From contig NC_036448.1 in the NCBI RefSeq assembly GCF_002775205.1, forward strand, positions 2,897,498-2,961,497: 64,000 nt of DNA, in the 5' to 3' direction. A program made the translations under genes and the position numbers. This document shows positions 55,345 through 64,000 of this stretch, in pieces (the first letter of the stretch is position 1; the number at the start of each line of letters is the position of its first letter). This stretch comes from Xiphophorus maculatus (lineage: Eukaryota > Chordata > Actinopteri > Cyprinodontiformes > Poeciliidae). Under the pieces are notes generated by a model, which did not search any database, was not told the origin of the DNA, and saw only the letters and a program-made list of their open reading frames with translations.

Positions 55345-56212
55345 TAGATATATATATATATATAAAAGAAGCCATAAGATTTTAATTTGGCCCCAATTAA
55401 AAATAAAGCCTCCATCTACATCAATTACCTCGAACTGCAGTCTGGGGCCACATAAAAATCAACCCAGGGGCCGTAAATGACACACTGCGCTGACTTAAGG
55501 TCTAACATTTATCAGCTTTTGCCAATGTAATATATTCTGCATATTGAAAACCTAAATGCACAAAAAAAAAGTCTTTATATATATTTGTTCTCTCATTTCA
55601 ACTCTCTATATATAAACAGACATAGAAGGACCGACAGGCCGAGGAGGCATCAGCTTTTCGAAGGACTGTTCTGTGACTTGATGGAATATTAATTGAGGAA
55701 TAACCGGGGAGAGTCTGAATGTGCAAAGTATTACCTTCAAGTTTCTGGGGCTGGGTCTTGGAAGCCGTGTCCGGTGTTGCTGAAATTCGCTTCATCGCTT
55801 CTATAAAATTCTGGGGGACTCTGGAACAGGACAGTAAACACAGAAGACTGAGCCTCAGGGTGCTAAGCAGAAATAACCTAACAGAAATTGTGACGGAAGC
55901 TAAGCTAGCGGGGCTAGTTTTGATTTAGCTCTACAGCAAAACAAAAGAAGAAATATTAAGGAGAACCGTTTACTCTGAGCCGTACAACAAGCACCCAGCA
56001 CTGATAGCAAGTAAAATTATTCTTTTTCTGGGGGCTGGAGGGAAAAGGCCAGTGTTTAGCTCGCACCCATTAGCCCGTTAGCTAAACAAATCCCAGAAGA
56101 CTGATCAGAGCTAATAGTTTGCAAACCTTGGAGCTGGAGCCGGTTTGAACCCCAGCGCTGGTGGTGGAAATCTAACTACGGGTTCAAACGGATTTCTGTG
56201 CATGCGTCTCAT
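47464..56212 (-). CDS. ZNF326/AKAP8-type zinc-finger protein
   Basis: Eleven exons join in phase: 56212-56127, 55820-55735, 54725-54632, 54440-54008, 53864-53792, 53161-53095, 49045-48898, 48774-48714, 48631-48501, 48395-48306 and 47484-47464, about 429 residues. Near the C terminus are two spaced fingers. The first is [20 protein letters not shown] followed by RTH and [12 protein letters not shown]. The second is [19 protein letters not shown] ending SSLEH, preceded by [11 protein letters not shown]. Between them lies [20 protein letters not shown]. This order and spacing match human ZNF326 (DBIRD complex, coupling RNA polymerase II elongation to splicing) and, less well, AKAP8. The ending FLKGACPFE resembles the ZNF326 KGENPFE stretch. 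The N-terminal half is Pro/Ser/Arg-rich ([18 protein letters not shown]) and not recognisably like human ZNF326, which is longer with acidic tails. Position beside lrrc8d supports the ZNF326 reading. The acceptor of exon 5 (GTGGAG|ATGGCC) is weak. Confidence 0.72.
47776..48000. repeat. GGGGAC-rich interspersed repeat
   Basis: TGTGTGTG followed by repeated CTTGTGGGGAC and GTTGTGGGGACC, an inverted GGTCCCCATGAGGGG, then GGGTTAGGCTGTAGAAAATG. This is a widespread teleost repeat type judged by eye. It lies in the last intron of the znf326-like gene. Confidence 0.5.
48017..48293. mobile_element. Right half of a hAT-like MITE (same family as 49524-50084)
   Basis: Shares GAGGAGCTGCG, GGCGGAGCTA, GCACAGCTGAATGGTT and GGAGATTAAA-GATTTCTCAA with the fuller copy at 49524-50084, and ends at CTGCCCCTTTAA. 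Confidence 0.65.
49524..50084. mobile_element. hAT-like MITE, near full length
   Basis: The left end TTTAAAGGGGCAGTATTATG and the reverse complement of the right end (CTTTAAAAGGACAATATAGC) form imperfect terminal inverted repeats. The interior is non-coding. It lies in the large intron of the znf326-like gene. Confidence 0.6.
50394..51914. mobile_element. pogo/Tigger-like element, interrupted by a hAT element
   Basis: Terminal inverted repeats are CAGTGAACCCTCG (50394) and CGAGGGTTCACTG (ending 51914). TA precedes the left end; the right flank reads TC, so one side of the expected TA duplication is mutated. Inside are GGGGTTCTGCGTCCTGATTG and short broken ORFs, as in degraded Tigger-type elements. 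The left end is separated from its continuation by the insertion at 50415-51329. Confidence 0.7.
50415..51329. mobile_element. Nested hAT-type element with exact 8 bp duplication
   Basis: Starts CAGTGACGTGCGGTGAGG and ends CCGCACGTCACTG as terminal inverted repeats. CTGTAACG is repeated exactly on both sides (50407-50414 and 51330-51337), the 8 bp duplication expected of hAT or a related superfamily. The 915 bp interior has no long ORF and carries extra sub-terminal copies of GGTGAGGCA. Confidence 0.8.
52150..52570 (+). pseudogene. Tc1/mariner transposase 3' remnant
   Basis: One frame reads [15 protein letters not shown], which matches the conserved WPSQSPDLNPIENLW block near the last catalytic residue of Tc1-like transposases. 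Stops and frameshifts surround it. The text CTCGAGCTATTTCACAAAGA downstream is also typical of these genes. It is a dead fragment in an intron of the znf326-like gene. Confidence 0.7.
55225..55364. repeat. (TA)n microsatellite with GATA interruptions
   Basis: About 140 bp of TA dinucleotides with ATAGATAGATA and ATATCTATA interruptions, almost self-complementary throughout. The Ile-Tyr ORFs on both strands are artefacts of it. Confidence 0.95.
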
Positions 56213-56225
56213 TATTCCTGTAAAA

Positions 56226-56410
56226 AGAAATGGTCGGTGTGTTGTATCAGAAAAGGGTGTCTATGAAATAAGTCTCCCTCGCTAACAAACTGCTGCTTTA
56301 CCGCGTAGTCACCGGCAGGTGGCTGCAAAACCCAATACAACGAGCTTGATTCTGCGCCGTGCAAATCATAACCCAGACAATCTGTGCCAGTGGTCGTGCA
56401 GTGACCTCAG
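56226..56410 (-). promoter_or_regulatory. Non-coding first exon and promoter of the znf326-like gene
   Basis: The acceptor TTTTTACAG at 56217-56225 precedes the start exon. Upstream, a minus-strand donor (CTACGCG|GTAAAG) lies near 56303/56302. CpG dinucleotides (GCGCCG, CGCG, CACCGG) cluster between 56290 and 56370, consistent with a short GC-richer promoter. The start site is not defined. Confidence 0.45.
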
Positions 56411-57550
56411 ACTAAACGCCAGGAGATATTTCTAAAACAAATCCAAACCACAAGAAGAATAGAATAGAACTATAAGGTTCAACAAACTGTTCCACAAAAC
56501 AAGACACAAAAAAAAACACCAGCACACTATATATGAAAATGTAAAAAAAAAAAAAAATGTAAGAAAGATGTACCTGTTTTACAGCTCTAAAAGGGAATAG
56601 GTTCGTAATAGTGGTGTTGGGGGAGACAGCAGTCAAAAGAGCCAAAATGTATTTTGAATCTGACAAAAGAGACTCATCAGGATACATTCTAATTTATTGA
56701 CTGTATATAAAGTATGTAGTTTCTCTTAAACTTGTCCTTTATCAAAAATATTAGAAGGGGTCGGGGGTTGTTTAGGTCATTAAATGGATGAGAGGAAGTA
56801 ATTAAAACTATAGCCATAATTCATTATTCCAAAGGAAAAGTATAATAATGATATATTTGAACCTTAAGGTCATATACTAATGAGGATTCTGACTAGCTCT
56901 GTAAACAGTTAATTACTTTCATCTGGAAATGTCTACTAAATCCTAACTGGTTCGATCTGGATATGCATTCATATTTGATTCCAACCTGGGGTGTTTCAAG
57001 GACAGGTGAATAATGACTTCTTTCTCAGAAAGGTCATCTGAAATGTCTGCGTAGGCCACACTGATGCTACTGTTCCACCTTAACAGGACACGAGATCCCA
57101 TACACTGCTGGTCCCTTCATTCCTATAAAATCCTAACCAGGTTTAGAACCATCTAGTCTGGTGGGACTCATCCCGACATTGTAAGACAACATGGATGAGT
57201 AAATTTGTTGATAAAGGTCGGAGAAAAACGATGTGCTAAACCTGAGGCCAAGAAAAACAAGTTGTTTTGCCGTATCACTTAACTTCTGAATGTTTCATAG
57301 TAGGGGATTTTTCTTACTAGGTGCTGAGGCCCCCATAACATTTTTCACTCCGTTTCTAAGCAACACTGAAAGCACAGTCCTGAGTGGCCCTGATGTCTAC
57401 AGATTTTACAGGAAATACAGAGAAAAGTTCTGAAGGAGAAATAAAGAAAACTGACACTGATCTTTTGTCTTGTGACACAGATAAGGAATGCTGTAATAAC
57501 TCCAAGTCAGTTGTGGCTAATTAAATTTTTTTTTCTTTCACATACTTGTT
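56411..57550. other. Gene-free stretch upstream of the znf326-like gene
   Basis: AT-rich DNA with a few A-runs and no recognisable protein, RNA or well-defined element. Confidence 0.4.
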
Positions 57551-57559
57551 TGAAACTGT

Positions 57560-57870
57560 CAATGCTGTGAGACAAATCTGTGAAAAAAAAGTTGTTCTGC
57601 CAACTCTTAGCTATCTTCATAAATAGACCTGTCACAAACAACCAATCAGAGCCAGGAGGAAGGTCTGAGTGCTGTCAATCCTACACACTGTTCACACCCT
57701 CCCCCTTTCTCTTTGTGACGCTAAAACTAGCTTCCCACACCAGAGCCTGCCACAAATGCTTGGGCAACTTAGCCACCGACAGATAAAGTCATTGCTAATG
57801 GCGAGTCATTTCTCTGCCATTAGCAGACAACATTGTGACAGTTTAGACAAATGTGTAAAAAACTTAAAAA
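57560..57870. mobile_element. hAT-like repeat, second copy of the 42835-43380 type
   Basis: Shares ACAACCAATCAGAGCCAGGAGG and the following GTGCTGTCAATC phrase with the copy in the znf644 intron. Ends are uncertain. Confidence 0.45.
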
Positions 57871-57955
57871 GAAAGAAAGAAAGAAAAAGTTTTAATGGCC
57901 CTTACATCAACAGATGAATGAATTTAAACCACAGCAACACAATAGGTTTAGGACA

Positions 57956-58174
57956 CAGGTGTCACACCCCAGTCCTGGAGGGCCACTGCCCTGCAACTTT
58001 TAGATGTGCCTCTGCTGCACCACCTGAATAGAATAATTAGGTCATTAAGACTCTGGAGAACTGATCTACACAAGGAGGAGGTCATTAAGCCATTTCATTC
58101 CAGTGTTTTGTACCTGTGGCACATCTAAAAACTGCAGGACAGCGACCCTTGAGGACTGGAGTTGGACACCTCTG
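57956..58174. mobile_element. hAT MITE, diverged relative of 58232-58455
   Basis: Begins CAGGTGTCACACCCCAGTCC and ends GGAGTTGGACACCTCTG as inverted repeats. The sub-terminal CTGCAACTTTTAGATG is shared with the next element. The flanking octamers (GTTTAGGA and GTTTAAGG) are only partly alike. Confidence 0.6.
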
Positions 58175-58231
58175 GTTTAAGGGCTAAAATAGTTTGTATG
58201 TATATTTCAGTAAAGAGTAAATGTTCTATTC

Positions 58232-58455
58232 CAGGGGTGGGCACTCCTGGTCCTCGAGGGCCGGTGTCCTGCAACTTTTAGATGCATCTCTACTTCAACA
58301 CACCTGAGTCAAATAATGAGGTCGTTAACAGGACTCTGGAGAACTTGACTGCACTTAGGAGGTGATTCAGCTGTTGGATTCAGGTGTGTTGGACCAGGGA
58401 GACATCTAAGAGTTGCAGGACACCGGCCCTCGAGGACCAGGAGTGCCCACCCCTG
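58232..58455. mobile_element. hAT MITE with perfect 8 bp target duplication
   Basis: A 224 bp palindrome-like element starting CAGGGGTGGGCACTCCTGG and ending CCAGGAGTGCCCACCCCTG. The octamer TTCTATTC is exact on both sides (58224-58231 and 58456-58463). There is no ORF. Nearly perfect terminal repeats suggest a young insertion. Confidence 0.9.
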
Positions 58456-58641
58456 TTCTATTCTGTCCACAGCCTAATGTTGGGTATAACTCAAATGAGG
58501 AAGATCAATCATGTTCAGACAATGTTGTAGATTTTCTTTTTATTGCCAAATAAAATTGCAGCATGAGATGACTAACATGATACATGAGCTCTGAAGAACA
58601 CTTAAAGGGTTACAAAGAGGTACACTTAAAGAATGAAGGCA

Positions 58642-58664
58642 GACATCATCATCATCATCATCAG
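58642..58664. repeat. (ATC)n microsatellite
   Basis: Six or so ATC units in gene-free DNA downstream of lrrc8d. Confidence 0.8.
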
Positions 58665-59269
58665 TAGGTGACTGAGCTAATGATCATTCTCAATCACAGG
58701 CTAAAATATTAAAACACGATTTAAAAAGGTAGAGCCAACATGTTTCCCTTTTATCAGCTCTCAGTCTACACACACGTCATCAGTAAGCGACATTCATAAT
58801 TTGTTTTTACATCATAAAGCTTTTAGGTACAAACCACAGAGGCCTTACTGTACAATCTCTACAACAGTGAGGTAAAGGTATTTTTCTGGTGCTGAGTTTT
58901 ACAACTCTAAGGTCATTCAGTCCGCTACAGAAATACGCATGAAGAAAATATGAGAAACCAGATAGAACCACCTAGATAGGAGGGCTGAGATTTTTTTATT
59001 CTATTTTGTTTTTTACTTCTAGGAGAGATTTTAAAATAAAAATGCTCTGCCAAAGCAGACAGACAAGAAAACATTCCATTTCATTTTTGGTCTTTTGCTG
59101 TGGAAAAACAAATATAGCAGCAGTTAAGGCAACAAAACAAAACAAAACAGATTATTCCCCATGGTTACAATTATACCTGAGCATCTACAAAGACTATTAA
59201 AACAAATCTACATTTAATCACTGGAGCAAATGGTTTTGGTTAAAAGAGAATAACAAAGTTACATTTGTG

Positions 59270-60520
59270 GGGCTTTTCCCCCCAATGACTTAAAAGCTAT
59301 GAACAAAAAAATGAAATGCAAAACTACTTCCACCTTTTGAATTGCTTTACATTCTGTCTCGTTATTACCACCAGATTCAGTGTATTCCATTAGGATTTTA
59401 TGTGATGGACCAACACATAGTGCATTAAAATGAAACACGATAGGGATTTGTCTATCAGATCTTTTTTTTTAATCATCATCAAAAGAATTAACTTCTAGCA
59501 ATGTTTTAAACCACAAAAATGGGATGCACAGATATGAAAATTTGGACTTGTATGGTTACCTGATATCTTGTTTTTATGGCCGATAACCGATATTTACCCA
59601 ATATATTTCCCTGCCCTTTTGACACATGACCGAACGTCACATGGCCAATCTTCCCCTCAAGAAACACACACACACACAAACGGCAACAAGGAAAAACATC
59701 ACTTATTAATTTCGGCCAAGGTAATGCCAATATATGGTGCATAATACAAAGCTAACACTTGGTATCCATTCATGGAGACAAATGGTTTTACTTTCATCAT
59801 TTGTTCTACTCTTGGTTCCATGGCAGCTTTAATAGATACAAGTAACAAATAAATAAATAAAAGAAGTTCTGATCCCTGTTCTGCAGTAAAATCACTGAAG
59901 TAATCTGATGGGACAAAGTTTTGATTTTAGGTGCTGTATTTACATTTGTACGGTTCCAAAGAGAAAACATTAGCACTATTAAATCTACTCCAATTAAAAA
60001 TACTGCAATAAATTCTCACCACTTTCCACAGTGTTTTAAAATTTGAACAGCCGTAGCTCATCTTCCTAAATTATAGTACATGCATGATGATACAAACAGT
60101 GCATGATTTTCACTATCTTTCATTAAAACTCTGAAAAGGACGCCAGGCATTTGTATTCAGCTCCCTTCACTTTGAGACCCCCAAATAATGTCTAATGCAA
60201 CCACCTGCTTTCTGATGCCAACTAATTAACAACAATGTCTACCTGCAATTTTATTCAAGCATAAATGCAGGGGGTCTGTGAAGACCTCCGAGGTTTATTG
60301 GCAAACAAACAGTATCCTGGAGACTAAGAAACACAGACTGGTCAGGGAGAACGATGACAAATTTAAACAATTTCTACATCAATATCCCAAACCTTTAACA
60401 TCTCACAGAGCTTCAATCAATTCTTCATTTGGAAAGGAGCATGGCATGGCACAATTGGAAACCTACCTAGACATGGATTTCAACCAAAACTGACAGGCCA
60501 AGCAAGGAGTCCCAGTCAGT
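59270..60520. pseudogene. Broken Tc1/mariner-like element with inserted hAT-like DNA
   Basis: TTTTATGTGATGGACCAACAC near 59397 and CTTCAATCAATTCTTCATTT near 60410 are typical of old teleost Tc1-like elements. The stretch 60440-60505 still resembles the helix-turn-helix part of a Tc1 transposase (the GTTxNLPRxGRPxKL region) but with many substitutions and a stop. A different, GATATC-rich repeat (59518-59745) lies within it. Confidence 0.5.
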
Positions 60521-60962
60521 CACATGTATATTTTATTGTTAGTAATTAATCTGGAGGAAATCCTGTTGGAGATGGAAAACACTCAATTCTGGGGCAGCAA
60601 AACAATGACCTTAAACATATTGTGTCAGGACTGATGATGATGTTCATGCTCTGTATTTAATCTGATATCGGCTCAGTTAATGCCAATATATGGTGCATCC
60701 GTAATAAAAAGCTAACACTTGGTATCCATTCATGGAGACAAATGGTCTCCATGACCATTTCTCATGTAAATTGCATACGTTTACAAAAAAAATTCAGTCT
60801 CCTTTATCTTTTACTAAATACTCATACATTACTCTGTGTTGGTCGATCACTTAAGATCTTAATATAAATTTAACGGGGGAAAAAAAAATCTTAAAACTTT
60901 AAGAATACTTTTGCCTGTCATTGCACTAGCTAACAAAAAAGCCTCTTTGAAGCTATATTAAT

Positions 60963-61293
60963 CAGGGGTGCACCGATTGCAGTTTTCAGGTCAATTGCTG
61001 ATTATAGATCTTTAAAAAGCTTGACTTGCTGATGACAATCTTGGCCGATACCGATTTTTGAGTCTCATATGTTGCTAAATATATAGCAAGAAAGTCGCCG
61101 AGTTGGCAACAGAGAACTGACTATTAACTGCCTGGTGGGCCGGTCTGTCAGTCAAACGTCTCAAGAGGACAGTGGTTGAGTTCTAGACCTTTGCTGAGGT
61201 AGATAAGATCGACTTACTTTAGATGCAAGTGTCGGAGAATCACAGATCTCCCAAAATTAAGGAAATCAGGGCTGATTTATCGGTGCACCCCTA
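60963..61293. mobile_element. hAT-type MITE with target duplication
   Basis: Starts CAGGGGTGCACCGAT and ends ATCGGTGCACCCCTA. The flanks ATATTAAT (60955-60962) and ATGTTAAT (61294-61301) match at 7 of 8 positions. The interior is non-coding and shared with 31990-32305. It lies about 140 bp beyond the lrrc8d stop codon, so it is probably in or next to its 3' UTR. Confidence 0.85.
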
Positions 61294-61432
61294 ATGTTAA
61301 TGTTAGCAACCAATTTTATCCTCTGAAATGATCAAGTAAATGAATTCATTTGTGTAAATAATAAATTTGTTTCCCCGTTTCTGCAAACATTTCCAGAAAT
61401 GTAGTTGTGTCTTTCAGATGGAACTTGTTTTA

Positions 61433-63973
61433 TTAGGCACTAAAGGAAACATTTGTTTCTCTGCTGATGCTCTCTTTAACTTCCACCGGCAGGGTGTCAA
61501 AAAGATGGTCCTCCACGTTGAGGCCGTTCTTCAACAGCAGCCGGCAGCTTCCCAACTGGACGGGCAGTCTATCCAGGCAGTTCCCTCTGAGCTCCAGTTG
61601 CGTGAGCTGCACCAGTTGACCCACGGCCTCTGGCAGACTGGTGAGCGCGTTGTGACCTAGACAAAGCACCTTCAGCTTGGTGCATCTGAAGAGAGGTTTG
61701 GGCAGGGCTTCCAACTTGTTTGAGTTAATGGCCAGATGCTGGAGGTTGTTGAGGAGGCCCACGTCAGGTGGAAGCACTGTGATGGAGTTGTGGGCCACGT
61801 CCAAGTATCGCAGCTTGGGAAGAGTAAACAAGGCTGAAGGAAGGGACTCCAGTTTATTGTGGGAAAGGTGGAGAGATTCCAGGGACTTGACGTGACCGAT
61901 GGATGCTGGGATGGTGATGATTTTGTTGTGCCAGAGCTTTAGGCATGTCAGCCTCCTGAGATGCTGGAAGCTGATGATCTCTTCTATAGTTCTGATGTTG
62001 TTGGACTTCAAATCGAGTTCCTGCAGGTTGGTCAGGCTAAAGATGGCATGAGGGATTCTTTCCAGTTCACAGTTGTTCAGCTCTAGCTCAATGAGGCTCG
62101 TCATTTTCTTCAGACTGTTCAGCACCAGCAATTTCGTCCCATCGTTGTGTACCACTAGTCGGAGGAGATGCGGGGAGAGCTCTGTGATGTTCGTCGGCAT
62201 CTTCGTGAGATTGCTCTTCAGGCATAGCGTCTTCAGATGCCTCAAATCCCTCATGGACTCCAGGCCGATCATTTTGTTGTTTTCTGAGTTCAAGTTCCCC
62301 ATTAGGTACAGCTCTCTCAGACTCCGCAGCAAGTAGACCCAAGGCGGGATCTCTGCGATGTCCGTGAACTTGACATGCAGGCGGCGCAGGTTATCCCGTA
62401 GGAAGGCAAAGCCGGTTTGCTCCACTTTGGCCGGACAATGGCACAGATGCAGCTCCTGCATGCTGGTCATCTGAGAAACCTTGGCGGAAAATCTCACCTC
62501 GGGAATCAGCTCCAGCTTCAGCACTTCTAGGTCCGTCAGGTCAAACACAGCGTTTGGCAGGCCGGACAGCATGAAGAGGTGCAGCTCCTGCTGGTCGTGT
62601 ACATTGCGCGTGACATGCTGCTTTAGTTTTTCAAATGTCCACTCGTGATTGAGGCTGATCTCCCTCAACTTGTTTTCGCTGACCTCCGACAGGAAGATGC
62701 CGAAGCGCTTAGAGTGAAGCTGATCGTACTGGTCGACCATGTGCAGTAAAAACGCGAAGTCGTTCTTGACATCCGGAATATCACTGAAGCTGCTCTCTTC
62801 TCTCACCTTTTCGAAGGAATACTCTTTCAGAGGGCGTCGGAACACCCAAAACAGGGAGTATAGGCATGTCATTCCATAGATTACGATCAACACCACGTAG
62901 GTAAAGAGCAGCTTGTTCAGCATGAAAGCCAAGTTGTGTGTACAGTAGAATTTTTTATAGCCTGTTAGCTGTTCTATGTCTGGTTCACAATAATGCTTGA
63001 ATTCTATTTTAACCAAGGTGGAAGTGTAGGACAGAATCAAAATAAACTTAACAGTTTTGACAGAGGTTTGAGCGACATAGAGCCTGTAAATGAAATCACT
63101 GTCTTCCACGTGGGCTCGGAACTTTCGCACCTTCTCAAATAGGGCTTTGGCCTGCTCTCCGTCCTTTTTATCCAGGATGGTCATACTGCTTGGGACCTCT
63201 GCAATGGGTTTGTCTGCAGAGACCTTGATCCCAAGCATTGGTGTGGATGGGTTGGTGTCGGGACTTTCATCCTTCCCCTCTAAAGACACCTGCTTTGGTC
63301 CTGAGGAACTGCCTGTCAACCTCTGTTTGTTCTCCTCAGAGTCCTCACACGCCGTTTCAGACAAAGCTTTCGTTGTCCAAGGCGACTCAAAACACCGACC
63401 CAGAATGGAGACAAAATGCTCAATCTTTGAACTTGTCTTGGGGTATTTAAACCAGAAATTGCTACTTACCATGAGAATAATGGTGTGAATAAGTGTAAGG
63501 TATGGAAAGTACTTGGAAGACCAGGGTAAGGCATCATGGTAACACATTTGGTTGATAAAGACATATTGTTGAAAGTCCAGGTTGGTTTTAACCCCTCTTG
63601 GTTCAGGTTGGGGATTTGTTTTCTGTTCTGCTGTTCCGGGCCGATGCGTCGTGAGAATACCAGTGATGGCTTTGTTGGACTGCGCTGTAGTGCCCGAATG
63701 GATTGTAGGTGTAACAGGGGCTCCGGTGGGTGTTGCAGAGGATCCTTTTTGGGTGGAGTACAGATTAGCTTCAGTTTCTGAAACCCCACCCGTTTCTTCA
63801 GGACAAGGAAGGCAAGCGACTTGGTCCTTGGTGATTTGCATGGTCATTGCAAATATGGCCAACATGAGCATGACCAGGCCCAGGTAGTCCATCAAGACGT
63901 CCCACCATGGCTTTAAGATGCGATATGTCGGCTGGATGTCGTTCAGGGATGCAACCTCTGTGAGCGTAAACAT
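61433..63973 (-). CDS. lrrc8d: LRRC8D, volume-regulated anion channel subunit
   Basis: LRRC8 proteins form hexameric plasma-membrane channels (VRAC); LRRC8D subunits favour passage of larger organic solutes and drugs. A single exon encodes 846 residues against 858 in human. The opening MFTLTEVASLNDIQPTYRIL, with PWWDVLMDY, is near identical to mammals. Membrane segments lie at about 23-46 and 153-176, plus two more around KTVKFILILSYTSTL and LLFTYVVLIVIYGM. The first extracellular loop (about 47-150) holds a Ser/Thr/Pro-rich stretch, then NLDFQQYVFINQMCYH. A cytosolic linker (EKVREESSFSDIPDVKNDF) leads to roughly sixteen leucine-rich repeats ending DHLFDTLPVEVKE. An acceptor (CCATTGCAG) three bases before the ATG shows that the 5' UTR is in an upstream exon outside the window. 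The D paralogue is chosen over A, B, C and E because the loop and linker strings match LRRC8D. Confidence 0.97.
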   Translation of the reverse strand: MFTLTEVASLNDIQPTYRILKPWWDVLMDYLGLVMLMLAIFAMTMQITKDQVACLPCPEETGGVSETEANLYSTQKGSSATPTGAPVTPTIHSGTTAQSNKAITGILTTHRPGTAEQKTNPQPEPRGVKTNLDFQQYVFINQMCYHDALPWSSKYFPYLTLIHTIILMVSSNFWFKYPKTSSKIEHFVSILGRCFESPWTTKALSETACEDSEENKQRLTGSSSGPKQVSLEGKDESPDTNPSTPMLGIKVSADKPIAEVPSSMTILDKKDGEQAKALFEKVRKFRAHVEDSDFIYRLYVAQTSVKTVKFILILSYTSTLVKIEFKHYCEPDIEQLTGYKKFYCTHNLAFMLNKLLFTYVVLIVIYGMTCLYSLFWVFRRPLKEYSFEKVREESSFSDIPDVKNDFAFLLHMVDQYDQLHSKRFGIFLSEVSENKLREISLNHEWTFEKLKQHVTRNVHDQQELHLFMLSGLPNAVFDLTDLEVLKLELIPEVRFSAKVSQMTSMQELHLCHCPAKVEQTGFAFLRDNLRRLHVKFTDIAEIPPWVYLLRSLRELYLMGNLNSENNKMIGLESMRDLRHLKTLCLKSNLTKMPTNITELSPHLLRLVVHNDGTKLLVLNSLKKMTSLIELELNNCELERIPHAIFSLTNLQELDLKSNNIRTIEEIISFQHLRRLTCLKLWHNKIITIPASIGHVKSLESLHLSHNKLESLPSALFTLPKLRYLDVAHNSITVLPPDVGLLNNLQHLAINSNKLEALPKPLFRCTKLKVLCLGHNALTSLPEAVGQLVQLTQLELRGNCLDRLPVQLGSCRLLLKNGLNVEDHLFDTLPVEVKESISRETNVSFSA

Positions 63974-64000
63974 TACTGCAATGGGAAAAAAAAGAAGACA

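Noticed and set aside
54962-55480. 172-residue plus-strand ORF rich in Ile-Tyr
   Set aside because: It is the translation of the (TA)n microsatellite at 55225-55364, and the opposite strand gives the same artefact.
62073-62342. Overlapping ORFs on both strands within the 3' part of lrrc8d
   Set aside because: They are shadows of the leucine-rich repeat coding sequence.

Overview
The window is vertebrate nuclear DNA, and by gene content a teleost fish. It has intron-rich genes with GT-AG introns, animal-specific protein families, teleost-type tRNA-derived SINEs, and many short hAT and Tc1/mariner remnants. The species cannot be fixed from the sequence alone. All functional names rest on protein similarity recognised by eye; no search was run.

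Layout, left to right. (1) 26-5220, minus strand: the 5' nine coding exons of cdc7 (replication-initiation kinase), with a non-coding first exon and promoter. The 3' end lies off the left edge. (2) 6230-27840, minus: hfm1, the meiotic MER3-type helicase. I resolved 39 coding exons with phase-consistent junctions, except one unresolved region between exons 3 and 4 and one ambiguous donor. (3) 25922-26341, plus: a THAP-domain coding exon lying antisense inside an early hfm1 intron, next to two near-identical ~250 bp repeats. (4) 30302-31200: the head-to-head promoter region of hfm1 and znf644. (5) 36720-46525, plus: znf644, a multi-finger chromatin protein, in five coding exons after a 5.5 kb 5' intron. 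Its last intron appears to be a GC-AG intron filled with a decayed ~90 bp tandem array. (6) 47464-56212, minus: an eleven-exon gene with two spaced zinc fingers of the ZNF326/AKAP8 type, convergent with znf644. Its largest intron carries a hAT element nested in a pogo/Tigger-like element. (7) 56420-61432: gene-free DNA made largely of hAT MITEs and Tc1 remnants. (8) 61433-63973, minus: lrrc8d, complete in one coding exon.

The order cdc7-hfm1-znf644-znf326-like-lrrc8d matches, as I recall it, the human 1p22 block. Here hfm1 is flipped relative to its neighbours, and barhl2 is absent from the short interval between znf644 and the znf326-like gene. The genes do not form one pathway: cdc7 and hfm1 act on chromosomes in S phase and meiosis, znf644 and the znf326-like gene on chromatin and RNA, and lrrc8d in the plasma membrane.

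The least expected signals are non-coding: a cluster of perfect short-loop hairpins just upstream of the znf644 coding start, with similar hairpins elsewhere in and around that gene; an 81 bp-periodic pyrimidine-only tract; and the hairpin-bearing array in the last znf644 intron. I saw no clear new multi-gene system.
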